This document shows, in pieces, positions 1 through 9,835 of a stretch of 64,000 bases of DNA; the first letter of the stretch is position 1; each line of letters begins with the position of its first letter. The notes under the pieces are model-generated. The model did not search any database and was not told the origin of the DNA. It was given only the letters and a program-made list of their open reading frames with translations. Origin of the DNA: Apoderus coryli (taxonomy: Eukaryota > Arthropoda > Insecta > Coleoptera > Attelabidae); assembly GCA_911728435.2 (NCBI GenBank), contig OU452198.1, forward strand, positions 15,596,001 through 15,660,000, given 5' to 3'. The position numbers and the translations under genes were made by a program.

Positions 1-485
1 AAATAAAGTAATTTGTTTGGACCCTTTGACGGTGTCAAGAATGGGGGGATAAATAGGGTCTATTTTTTGGTCGTGATCAGCCAATCTTTTTATAAAACTA
101 GTAGTGATACATTATCAAAGCACCATACATGTTTCAAGATTAGTAAATCTCATCATCAGTATCAATAAGATTAATATAATAACAATATAAACATCTGTGT
201 TTAACATTTTATCAATCTGTAAACATGTATGATTTTTTAATAATGTGATTATACTGAGTACATTTTATTCATATAATCTTCACTCTTCGCTAATATGGAT
301 TTTTCCGTAAAAAAAAAAAATATGTATGCAATTCCTCGATTTCTGAATCTTGGCCTTAATCTGACAGTGAAGATTAATTTAATTTTAATTTATAAGATCT
401 ATCAACTCAGTTTTTCCTTAGTTAAATCTATTTGCGAAAGATTAAATACCTACTAATACTAACGATTGTATCTGTTTAACATCAG

Positions 486-974
486 GTATCAGCCCAGTGC
501 AAATGCGCATGTAAATGCGATGGTTACTTCGGTTCAGGGGAAGAAACTAATAAAAATTGCCAAACATTAGTTGTCCGTCCCCAAACTCTCCGCAAACCAA
601 ATATTCCGTACCCCATGTTTGCCACCACACATGGAGGTCCATGCTACAAAAAGAAAGCCATCGTAAAGTCCGCTGTTCTTCCACGAAGAGTGTATGTTCC
701 CAGCAATGTGCAGTATACTTCAAATAATAATGCAGCCTCAGCATTAAGTGCTGCAGCTGCTGCTTTAGCTGCATCAGCAGCTTCAGCCACATCTTCCTGT
801 GGAATGAGCGGAGGAGTCAATGGAATTTTTAATGGTCAAAGTGGTTTGGGTGCAATTATCAGCAATCTACAAAACTCTGCCAGTAGCTCATCTGGGCATA
901 GTGGAATGTCGTCTATGTATAGTGGTTCACAATACGGTGGATCTCTGTCTAATACAGCTTCAGAAGCTTCTCAG
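486..974 (+). CDS. Gene A, first visible exon
   Basis: Acceptor ATCAG just before 486 and donor CAG|GTATGT at 974/975. It encodes the CKCACKC cluster, a basic segment with CYKKK, and the poly-Ala/Ser block. A second possible acceptor 7 bp downstream would break the frame of the VSAQC start, so 486 is preferred. Confidence 0.75.
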
Positions 975-2307
975 GTATGTACAGCAATTCAATATTAAGA
1001 ATAAAAAACAACATCACAATATTGTGGCCTCAGTTGTATGAAGAGATGAATCTTTGACACTGATCTATATTAGATTTTTGGTAAGTATATTATCAGGAAT
1101 TACAATATTATCTAAAGCTCTAATTGATTAAAAATTGTAGATTGTTTCTGGTGGTACGTCTTTACCTGACTGTAAACCAATCGATTTAAACGCCGCATAT
1201 CGCCAATACTCAGAAAGCCAGAATTCAAACAATGGGCAACAAACTGGCGATGCACCAGCTGATTCAGTCTCAATGGCTTTAGCTTTCAGAAGAGGCCAAA
1301 AAGCCTACAATACCGTAAATGAAGACAGATTGGCTTTCGGTTTCCGAAAACTACCAATTGATCAAATTCCTGTTGCCACTACAACAGAGGTAAGAATTGC
1401 AATTAATTAAATGTCAAAAATTTTTATATTTTACATAAAGTTGATACAAATTGAGTAAGATTTTAAATTTGTTAATATTAGGCAAACAAAGGACCTTGTC
1501 GTACAAAAATTGACAATGTACGTGAAGAACATCTCTACAGCCTCAATGGACAAATTGTTGAATTGAAACCAGTAGCAGAATCTTCAAGCAGCAGCTCTTC
1601 GTGTACAGGCGAAAGCCTTGCTGATGAAGCATTTGAAGAACTCATGGATATGGAAGCTGAAGATGTTGCCACACAACAAGAAGAATACCAAGGTGCTCGT
1701 GTCCCCAGTTTATCTGAAATTGGTTATGCCCCAGCTAACTGTAAGTAAACCAAAATTGAATATCCCAAATATAAAAAATAAAAACGAATGTTAATACGAT
1801 AAAAAAGGGCTGATTCGACTCCATAACATCATAATATTCTCCCTAAAAAAATAAATAATATTACTCATCCCAAACAGTTATTATTTCCAATAATATAATA
1901 ATTTTTCAGTGGACAAGAAATTCATCGATCTACCTGCCCCAGCCGCAGCACCCTGCACTGCTGTCCAAAGCGAAACTAAATCTGGAGCTGAAGGGGCTGT
2001 TAGTAGCATCTTAGATAGAGTCACTGATTGTGGCTGTAACAAAGGCTTCCAATCTGGTACAGTCGAATACAAAACATACGCTAGACCATCTGATTGTGTC
2101 CGTGAGGAACCTAACTTTGAATCTGAAGAATCTCAAGAGGAACAAATGGTTAATATTCCAGTAGTACGCCCACAATGCAATTGCTGCTGCGGTGGTGGAA
2201 AGGCAGCAGGATTAATGAACTCATTCGTATCTCACCATCATGCCAGTGCCAACTCGCATGCTCAAAGCTCCCAAATCTCCAACAGCCAATTAGTGCATCT
2301 CTTATAA
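486..2307 (+). CDS. Gene A: 3' four exons of a secreted Cys-rich, Ala/Ser-rich protein (partial)
   Basis: Four exons join in phase: 486-974 (phase 0 end), 1141-1389 (phase 0), 1482-1740 (phase 1) and 1910-2307 with a TAA stop, giving 464 residues. Every junction is GT-AG. The first exon opens with VSAQ followed by CKCACKC, which looks like the end of a signal peptide (cleavage after VSA), so a short first exon carrying the start codon should lie upstream; none is visible in 1-485. Then come a poly-Ala/Ser stretch, a Gly/Ser-rich stretch, a Ser run with acidic residues, a DCGC motif and a CNCCC cluster near the C-terminus. I recognise no domain. Cys clusters plus low complexity suggest an extracellular structural role such as silk, eggshell or cuticle, but that is a guess. 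The splice model is well supported; the function is not. Confidence 0.8.
1141..1389 (+). CDS. Gene A, second visible exon
   Basis: Eighty-three codons, phase 0 at both ends; acceptor TTGTAG before 1141 and donor GAG|GTAAGA after 1389. It encodes a polar Asn/Gln/Ser segment followed by a basic segment ending in TTTE. It contains a single Cys (PDCKP). Confidence 0.8.
1482..1740 (+). CDS. Gene A, third visible exon
   Basis: Acceptor ATATTAG before 1482 and donor GTAAGT at 1741; it leaves a phase-1 end. It encodes a short basic segment with one Cys, a Ser run, and an acidic segment rich in Glu and Asp ending at YAPAN. Confidence 0.8.
1910..2307 (+). CDS. Gene A, last exon
   Basis: Acceptor TTTTTCAG before 1910 completes a Leu codon from the previous exon. 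It encodes LDKKFIDLPAP, the DCGCNKG motif, an acidic Glu/Ser segment, the CNCCCGGG cluster and a His/Ser-rich tail ending LVHLL before TAA. Confidence 0.8.
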
Positions 2308-2388
2308 TCTGTGATATAGAAAAATTGAACCTGAATGTTGTTTTTGTTGATGTTATAAAGTAGGATAATATAAATAATAAGTAATATA

Positions 2389-2394
2389 AATAAA
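2389..2394 (+). terminator. Poly(A) signal of gene A
   Basis: AATAAA 82 bp after the gene A stop codon, in an AT-rich 3' UTR. The only close candidate. Confidence 0.55.
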
Positions 2395-2836
2395 ACTAAA
2401 AATATATGCATTGTTTTATTTCCTTTTCATTAATTCATCAATTCTATTGAAAAAAAAAAACATAAGGCTCGAAAACGAATTATGACCAAGAGCCAGTGGC
2501 GGCTTGTTGCAGTTTACTGTGGTGAAACGTGAAGCATAACAAAAAATACTTACCTAAATATGGTTTTCTTAGAGAATTTAAATAAAGCTTTATGAGGAAA
2601 CAGTGAGATATAGGGCGAAGTAGTCACAACACTGATTTTATTATCACTTTTTCAAGCTAAAACAGTTTCGAAATTTATCAATATCATCAGAACATGACTA
2701 GCAAAATTATATAATTTGTTAACAGGTAGTTAGTTGTTTTATACAAGAAATTGTCAATATATAACATTCACTAATGAAAGTAGAAATAACATAAAAATAT
2801 AATACAATAATTTACCTCTCTCTCATCAAAATGCTG
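2395..2836. other. Intergenic spacer downstream of gene A
   Basis: AT-rich, no coding potential seen. It contains a hammerhead-like/PLE-terminal motif at 2665-2690 on the minus strand, listed separately. Confidence 0.5.
2660..2695 (-). ncRNA. Degenerate hammerhead-like motif of PLE type
   Basis: On the minus strand CTGATGA (2684-2690) is followed after 14 nt by GAAAC (2665-2669) and then TGTT. Order and spacing match the motif at 38.05 kb inside a PLE. The intervening bases form only a poor stem II, so activity is doubtful. Probably a decayed PLE terminal fragment. Confidence 0.35.
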
Positions 2837-3287
2837 TATACAGGGTGAACTATCACTCAATACAAAAATTTTAACCACGTGCTCAGAGAAGCATGAAAAA
2901 CTATAAAAAATTTGTTTCGGAATTTTTATTCCATGTTTACAAAATGGGGCAAATCCACGTTTTTCCCCGGTAAATCGTCGTCTATGACAACCATTTTTCA
3001 ATATGACCTCCAACATATGAACACCTGCAGGGTTAATATTCGCGGCGTTGCCAATTGTAGAGACGGCGAAAATGAACAGTTTGGTTAATAATACTAATTA
3101 AAATACCTGATAAATAAGTTCATCTGCATAATTGTACATTACTTCTTCGCTTTTGGAAACTGCTAAAAGCATATTTTCGCATATTGAACAACTACACTAA
3201 TAACAAAAACCGCAAACACACTAAAATTCCGATTATTTTACTCAAATGGGTTATTTTTACAACTTCTCGCGTAGCGAAAAAACAACG

Positions 3288-4444
3288 AAATGTTCGAGGA
3301 GGTCACCGTTAACTTCACTTTATTTCCGCACTTAATCACTGAATTTCGTCATCACCAATCTCCGTTTCATAGACAAGTCTTCATGTAGATCACAAAATTT
3401 AAACAAACAAATCATAGATAAGTGTTTATTAAAACAAATAAAAAATACGGTTAATAATCTTACGGTATAAACCTGCATTATAATATGATAAATATTTTGG
3501 GAATTTGTTTTTGCAAAGCAGCAATTTTATTATTAATGAAATCTTAAATATTCACTGTTAATGGCAAAAAATAACAACTAACAACAAACTTGTTATATTG
3601 ACATACAAAAAATATTTGACAGTTCACAATTTCCTAAAACATTAGTCGAATTAACGCCATGACCGATTATAACCGGTTACAAACGGTTTAACTTTTTGCA
3701 TACACGCGACCACGGATATTGCCGGTTTCACTATGATGACGTCACGTTCCTTTTACAAAAAAAAATCAAGTGAGATGAGCCGTAGGTGATCATGTCACAT
3801 CATTGGTTTGCGCAGAATCCCGACGGTTTCTAACGGTTTCGGACTCTTGTGAAACAGCAAAGAAAATATAATGTCACAGCTAACATGCACATGTTAGCTA
3901 ACATACACATGTTAGCTGTGATAATGTCATGAAGGTCTTTTTCGTGACGTCATCATAGTGAAACCGCCAATAATCGGGGTCGCGTGAATGCAAAAAGTTA
4001 AACCGGTTATAATCGGTCATGGTGTGAATTCGACTTATGTTTTCGTTTACAGGAAATTGTGAACTGTCAAATATCTTTTGTATGTCAATGTAATTTATAT
4101 GCACAAGTTAAGTAGTTGTTGATATTTTTTGCTAAGTAAAGATTTCGTTAATAATAAAATTGCTGCTTTGGAAAAACAAATTCCCAAAATATTTATCAGA
4201 TTATAATGCAGGTATTTTTTATTTGTTTTAATAAACACTTATCTATGATTTGTTTGTTGAAATTTTGTGATCTACATGAAGACTTGTCTATGAAACGGAG
4301 ATTGGTGATGAACAGCAGTTACATCTACAAATTGAGGGGCAGCGGATCGAATCCTCAATAATTCTGGTGTTTTTGCACGTATCCGAAGTTCAGTGATTAA
4401 GCGTGTAAATAAAGTGAAGTTAACAGTGGCCTCTTTGAACATTT
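3288..4444. repeat. Long imperfect inverted repeat (foldback), about 460-bp arms
   Basis: The left arm, about 3288-3748, matches the reverse complement of about 3940-4444 along nearly its whole length. Shared blocks include TTTCACTATGATGACGTCAC, the region around GTGATCTACATGAAGAC, and AACTTCACTTTATTT. The right arm carries an extra segment of about 72 bp near 4311-4383. The spacer of roughly 190 bp contains its own hairpin (3875-3887 with 3908-3920, CACAGCTAACATG). No coding frame spans it. It could be a foldback element or a source of hairpin RNA. Confidence 0.8.
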
Positions 4445-4882
4445 GCTGTTGTAGTGCTTTGAAGTGCTAGTGTTATTTGAATTTGTGTGTTTTTTGTTAC
4501 CCTTTGGGTTTTTCTGACGGAGGGGATCCACCTTGTAGTGGTCGTCGCGCTGAGTACCTGACATTAAACAAGAAGAGTGAACGAGGAAAACCAAGCGATC
4601 CCCAGGAAGTTCAAAAATCATTCTATGGCATGTTAGACATATCCGAAAGGTAGGTGCTAACATAATATTTAATAAGACACAAATAAAACAACGTCTTTTT
4701 TCAATAAGAAAATGTTTTATATTTTAATTTTATAAGATTTTATTCCAATAATTTCCACTAATTGTTTGTATACGTTTATATAATCCATGCCATACTGTTT
4801 GACTTTAACTAAAATGACTGCGTGACTGTTTATTTTGAGCCACTGATGATGGAAATCCTACAAAAAAAAATACGCACACACA

Positions 4883-7744
4883 TCAGATGGCCAGATTTTG
4901 CAGGAACCGAGACAATTGAGCGCAGAAAGATCTTACAGGCTCATTGAAATAGTTAATTTCTTGACTAAATCCTTCTATGTTACATGTTTGGCATGCTCGA
5001 AGTAGGGGCGCTTTGGATTCATAATTAGTACGAAAAACAGGAACGTGAAATAGTCTGCTACTCCTCGCAGAGGGGCGCGGTATGTTCAAATTTAACGATC
5101 GGAGTAGATCTGAACAATCCACCAAGCTATTTATAATCTTAAACAGAAAGAGCTGTCCGGCATACACTCTGCGAGCAGCCAGCGAAACCATTTGAAAGCG
5201 ATCGAGCAGTGCTCCATGATCGAATCCTCTACTTGGAAATCTACCGTCAATTTTAAACGCTAAATATTTAAGGAATTTGCGCTGTATGTATTCAATGTGT
5301 CCCGCATGAGATCGGTAAATGGGAGACCATATTATAGATGCGTACTCAAGCTTAGATCTTACCAGAGCACAATACAAATTGGTTACACATTCAATATCAC
5401 TAAAATCTTTGGTAACACGAAACAAAAAGCCAAGCATGCGTAGTGCATCTCGGGTAATACTTTGAAAATGATAATTAAATGACAATTCAGTGTCGACGTA
5501 AACTCCAAGATCCCTGACAACATCACAAGACTCAAGCGCAGTGTCACTCAGCTGATAGCTATATTCAAAAACAGTTTGCGATTTCGAAAATATGACAAAC
5601 TTACATTTATTAATATTTAAAGGCAATTTATTATAGTTACACCAATCTTCAAGCTTAGATAAGTCGCGCTGCAACAATACGCAATCCGAAGTGTCTCGAA
5701 TAACACGATACAACTTCAGATCGTCTGCAAACATCAAATGGTTGCTTGTAAGTTCCTGGGATATGTCATTAATGAAAATTGAAAATATTAATGGTGCCAA
5801 ACAGCTGCCCTGAGGCGCTCCGCTGGTGGGTGTGAAAGTGTCCGATTTATGACCATTGTATTCGACATAGTGTTGTCGATCAGACAAGTAGGAGGCAAAA
5901 AACGTTAAAAGATCCTCATGAAAACCCAACCTCGACATTTTCCGTAGGACAAGCGAATGATCCAGCTTATCGAAAGCCTTCGAAAAATCTGTATAAATCG
6001 CATCGATCCGCAGACCCTCCCCGAGGGTACGAAATACATCCTCTAGAAAACAGGTTAGGTTGGTTACTGTAGAGCGGCCTGGGAAAAAACCGTGCTGCTG
6101 TGGATCAATCTGATGCTTAATTTGAGTAAATATTTTTCGGTGTAATGCCGCTTCAAAAACCTTCGAGAAGTTGGGCAGGAGCGAGACGGGTCTATAATTT
6201 TCAACATGATCATTCTCAGCAGATTTATGGATTGGGCAAATGCGGGAAATTTTCCAAGTTTTTGGGAATATATTGGATCTTAGAGACCTATTAAACAGAG
6301 TCTGCAGTGGAACGGCGAAAACAGATGCACAATCTCGTAAAATGAAAGCCGGGATGTCATCCGGTCCCGAAGTCATTTTGGGCTTTAACTGTTTGAGCGA
6401 CATGAGAACATCATCGATATCAAGCTGACCCACCGATATGCGGGAAGAAGAAGAATGCACCTCCTGAGGGTGGGCACCATCAACATATACGCTATTGAAG
6501 TATTTGGCGAAAGCGTTTACTATGCCTTGGGGTGTTGAGTATTCAGCACCATCCGCACCATACATGACACCCGGGATTCTGGATTTGCGCTTCTTATTCT
6601 GTACATAGCTCCAGAGCCTCTTTGGATCTGTTTTCAATGAATTTTGAACTTCCACTAAGTAATGGTTATATGCAGCAGTTATCTTATGTTTGATCCTGAC
6701 TCTTAAATCCCTAAAGATGTTAAAACTGTTCAAACACTGCGTAGATTTCCATCTTTTCAGATGTTTTGACTTTTCCCGTATGTCGCAGATTAAGTCCCAT
6801 GTGTACCAACATGGATATTTGTATTTTTTAGAGTGAATTTTTTTAGTTGGAACACACATACTAAATATGCCATCAAGGATCCTGTAGAACGCCGACACGG
6901 CATCATTCACATCACCGATGTCATTAAAAGAGGACCAATCCTGAAGCAACAGTTGCTGATATAACAGGGGGTAGTTTGCCTTTCTAAAGTTGTACATTTT
7001 ATTGTTGGTGTTGGCCGGAAAATTTCTATGTGACTCACCTTTGGCCCAAAAAGAAATATGCAGTGCAGGATGATGCGAATCCTCATCCACTAATGGCGGC
7101 GAACAGGGTGCGACGTTACACTTAAAATTGGACAGAACAAGGTCAAGTATATGATCACTCTGATTACGAGTTGTATTATATTGGTCCAATTCAAACACAG
7201 ACATGAAATTCTGCACGGCCCTCCGCTGAGAAACACAAGTTCCTAATAGATCTTCTTCGAAATGGACATTGAAGTCTCCGATAATCATCAGTTGTGCACC
7301 GTACAAGTACGTTAGCTGCTCAAAGAATTCGAAAAATCCAATATAGTGATCAGCATTTAGGCCAGGTGGGATATAAACACAAAAACAGAAAACCGAAAAG
7401 TGATTCGCACTCAGCCTACATCCAATCACATCTATTGACGGGTGCAGAAAAGGGGAGTCGGGTATGACAACCCTTCTAGAATTCAGGTCTGACCTGACGG
7501 CCAATAGCACGCCCCCGCCTCTAGTTACACCAAGCGCATCATTATCTCGGTCCCTGCGATAGATGACATAATTGTCATCAAACAATTCACTGCTTAAAAT
7601 ATTTTCCTGGAGCCAGGTCTCAGTGATTGCAATTACGTGGTATTCGGCAGATGATGTAGATGCGTAAAACGTACCAGTCTTTGTATTCAAGCCCCTGACA
7701 TTTTGATACACAATATTTAGATCCATGTCGACACCGTTAGACAA
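4883..7744 (-). CDS. LINE ORF2: apurinic-type endonuclease and reverse transcriptase, 953 aa
   Basis: This protein nicks chromosomal DNA and primes reverse transcription of its own RNA at the nick. The N-terminal endonuclease shows NIVYQNVRGL, ITETWL, IIGDFNVHF and DSHHPALH (a variant of SDH). The reverse transcriptase follows with ENYRPVSLLP, YTDFSKAFDKLDH, GAPQGSCLAPLIF and the catalytic FADD box in LMFADDLKLY. The C-terminus includes the usual PIYRSHAGHIEYIQRKFL segment and has no RNase H. The frame is unbroken, so the copy is young or was recently active. It starts 5 bp downstream of the ORF1 stop, suggesting reinitiation. Confidence 0.88.
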   Translation of the reverse strand: MSNGVDMDLNIVYQNVRGLNTKTGTFYASTSSAEYHVIAITETWLQENILSSELFDDNYVIYRRDRDNDALGVTRGGGVLLAVRSDLNSRRVVIPDSPFLHPSIDVIGCRLSANHFSVFCFCVYIPPGLNADHYIGFFEFFEQLTYLYGAQLMIIGDFNVHFEEDLLGTCVSQRRAVQNFMSVFELDQYNTTRNQSDHILDLVLSNFKCNVAPCSPPLVDEDSHHPALHISFWAKGESHRNFPANTNNKMYNFRKANYPLLYQQLLLQDWSSFNDIGDVNDAVSAFYRILDGIFSMCVPTKKIHSKKYKYPCWYTWDLICDIREKSKHLKRWKSTQCLNSFNIFRDLRVRIKHKITAAYNHYLVEVQNSLKTDPKRLWSYVQNKKRKSRIPGVMYGADGAEYSTPQGIVNAFAKYFNSVYVDGAHPQEVHSSSSRISVGQLDIDDVLMSLKQLKPKMTSGPDDIPAFILRDCASVFAVPLQTLFNRSLRSNIFPKTWKISRICPIHKSAENDHVENYRPVSLLPNFSKVFEAALHRKIFTQIKHQIDPQQHGFFPGRSTVTNLTCFLEDVFRTLGEGLRIDAIYTDFSKAFDKLDHSLVLRKMSRLGFHEDLLTFFASYLSDRQHYVEYNGHKSDTFTPTSGAPQGSCLAPLIFSIFINDISQELTSNHLMFADDLKLYRVIRDTSDCVLLQRDLSKLEDWCNYNKLPLNINKCKFVIFSKSQTVFEYSYQLSDTALESCDVVRDLGVYVDTELSFNYHFQSITRDALRMLGFLFRVTKDFSDIECVTNLYCALVRSKLEYASIIWSPIYRSHAGHIEYIQRKFLKYLAFKIDGRFPSRGFDHGALLDRFQMVSLAARRVYAGQLFLFKIINSLVDCSDLLRSLNLNIPRPSARSSRLFHVPVFRTNYESKAPLLRACQTCNIEGFSQEINYFNEPVRSFCAQLSRFLQNLAI

Positions 7745-7749
7745 ACAAG

Positions 7750-8727
7750 TTAGTTTAAAGAGCGCTCACTTATCTTAATTATTGTCGGAACACCTTTTTG
7801 AAACGCTATCTTGATGTTGCTCTCCCCCTTGTTTTTTCGTTCTATAAGTTGTTGCTTGATCTTCTTGTAGTATTGTTGTTGTTTCCGGGTTTTCTCGGAT
7901 GAGATAGTGATGTGCTTCAAACGAGAGTCCGTTTTTATGGTTCTAGACTTACGCAAAATCTCTGTCACCAAGTTAGCTTCCCGCATTACCACCCGTAGTG
8001 GTCTGGGATGAGGCATCTCAGTGGTCCTCCTTTTATTGCCTATTCTGGTCACTTGAGTAATATCTGATACTCTCATGTCCGGGCAAAGCGTTGTGATTAC
8101 AGTTGCCGCAAAATCTTTTTCTTCGCACTCCCCGCTGGCATCACCTGATTCCTGTTGTCCAAATACAACCAGATTCTTCCTGCGCCTATCCCTCTCGTTG
8201 CATTCCAGAATCACATCCTCGAAAACATCACTTTCCACCGGTTTCCTAGCTTCACTAGTACGCAACGTTTCTTTAATAGCATTTATTTCAGTTTTCAGGG
8301 ATTTATTAACTTCCAACTGTTTTTCGTATTTCTTCAAGACATCGCTATACAATTGTTCAAGCGACAACAATTTATTCATCACATCATCAATCGTATATTT
8401 TGCATTGCTTGGATAGACTGAAGCCGCATTAGTCAAATGCGATTGATTTCGTTTGGTGGTTTCCGACTCACTATCCGATGATAAAGTTGGCTCCGGAAAG
8501 TTAACACTTCTTCTACCTTTGGTTCTACCTCCCATATCGAGACTCAAACAACTATCACAAGTCCATGTTATAGATGATTCCGATTCAGCCATCATTTTAA
8601 ACATTTCGTTTGCGATTTTCGAGCATTGCTTGTGGAACCAACCCTGACAGCTACCCGAACATTGCACGCTAAATTGAGTCTTTTTAATTATCTCGGAACA
8701 AGTTGGACATTTGGTTCTACGTGTCAT
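7750..8727 (-). CDS. LINE ORF1: PHD-type zinc finger and coiled-coil RNA-binding protein, 325 aa
   Basis: The nucleic-acid chaperone partner of ORF2. Residues 7-60 form a Cys/His finger (CPTC, CSGSC, WFHKQC, then WTCDSC), the order of a PHD-like domain. A Ser/Glu-rich linker is followed by a predicted coiled coil (LLSLEQLYSDVLKKYEKQLE onward) and a basic C-terminal domain (RRKNLVVFGQQE, TQVTRIGNKRR, KTRKQQQYYKKIKQQ) of the kind found in LINE ORF1 proteins. The frame is intact. PHD fingers occur in ORF1 of some CR1-group elements. Confidence 0.8.
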   Translation of the reverse strand: MTRRTKCPTCSEIIKKTQFSVQCSGSCQGWFHKQCSKIANEMFKMMAESESSITWTCDSCLSLDMGGRTKGRRSVNFPEPTLSSDSESETTKRNQSHLTNAASVYPSNAKYTIDDVMNKLLSLEQLYSDVLKKYEKQLEVNKSLKTEINAIKETLRTSEARKPVESDVFEDVILECNERDRRRKNLVVFGQQESGDASGECEEKDFAATVITTLCPDMRVSDITQVTRIGNKRRTTEMPHPRPLRVVMREANLVTEILRKSRTIKTDSRLKHITISSEKTRKQQQYYKKIKQQLIERKNKGESNIKIAFQKGVPTIIKISERSLN

Positions 8728-9835
8728 GATCAGATTTTATCAGTATACCGATAAGCACACACATAGGTATACCAATTCTGTATGTACAACTATACAGTTT
8801 CCGTAAGCAATTAGATGCAAAAGCGTCATACAGATAAATTAGCAAATAAATATATATTGATACTACTACTATAGGGTACGATTTTATATATATTTGGTGG
8901 AGTAGACGTTGTTTTATTTGTGTCTTACACATTCAACTCCTCTCGAAGATGGATTACTTCAGAAAATTTAATATGTAATATTTCGCATGATTGCAAGTCA
9001 CAAAATCATCTACATTTTCTAAATAAATTTTTTACTTTAAATGCTCGGTAAATCAATACACTTGGCAACATGTAACTTTATTAGTAGTATTATAACCTTT
9101 AAACTAATGTCTAATTTTAACTTCAGTAGGGCAGGCGGTCATAGGCGTCGTAAAAAGGGAGTTTAATATGATTTACAAAAAAAATATTTTCAGCCTTAAT
9201 AAAAATGTTGGAAATTTTTTAAAAGGCGATTCTGTTAAATCTTATTTTTCTCTACCTCCAGTTAAAATTTTTGTACTGAGTGATAGTTCACCCTGTATAA
9301 TAATATACAAACAGTCTTATTCGATGGCATATTAAAGTAAAAAAATTGCATTTAAATTCTTTTTAGTATGTTTGCCATTGAAAACTCACTATCAATCTAA
9401 ATAAAATTTGTTAAAATTCCCAAACACTAGAAGGAATAGTATCTAAATGATATCTTACGTATCAACGAGGTAAAAAAATTTAAATTAAACACAGACGAAA
9501 ACAATTTTTGAACAGGAATTTTAATCCTTATAATGATAGTGCTGCCTTTGTCGTCGAAAATCTGTAAAAAGGCCGAATTTTAAGCCACCATAACTAAAGT
9601 TGCGCCGTAAGAAGTAACCACAGTGCAGTCTAAATGGCAATTTTAGTTTCGAAACTTTTAATTAGGCTACTTTTCAACTGTGATTTAATGCGGTCTCACT
9701 ATTTTATTAATTAATTTAATTACATCTACACAGTTAATTTAAGTGTGCGAAACTATTTTTCTTGGGCTATTCACAAACATATGATCACATCCATCCATCT
9801 GACGGTTTTCATGACACTGTCACTATAGGTTATTA

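Larger units (their letters stand above)
4673..8927 (-). mobile_element. CR1-type non-LTR retrotransposon with two open ORFs
   Basis: Minus-strand LINE with ORF1 (7750-8727) and ORF2 (4883-7744), both open with 5 bp between them. The limits given are those of a perfect 24-bp inverted match (4673-4696 and 8904-8927, core GACACAAATAAAACAACGTC), which may or may not be the true ends. Only about 190 bp separate the ORF2 stop from the left limit. An endonuclease plus reverse transcriptase without RNase H, and an ORF1 with a PHD-like finger, fit the CR1/jockey side of LINE diversity. Confidence 0.75.
2837..9299. mobile_element. 6.5 kb block bounded by 39-bp terminal inverted repeats
   Basis: Bases 2837-2875 begin TATACAGGGTGAACTATCAC and recur as the reverse complement at 9261-9299 with one mismatch in 39. 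TA at both outer ends suits a Tc1/mariner-type target site. Between the ends lie a long palindrome (3288-4444) and a CR1-type LINE (about 4673-8927), but no transposase reading frame. Either one non-autonomous element grew by nested insertions, or two separate copies of one MITE family happen to face each other. The right-hand end is directly followed by TAATAAT. Confidence 0.5.

Noticed and set aside
4845..4870. Plus-strand CTGATGATGGAAATCC as another hammerhead
   Set aside because: No GAAAC box follows at the right distance; at most a truncated PLE end.
8075..8421. Overlapping plus-strand frames of 88-113 residues
   Set aside because: Antisense shadows of LINE ORF1 with no codon or domain support.
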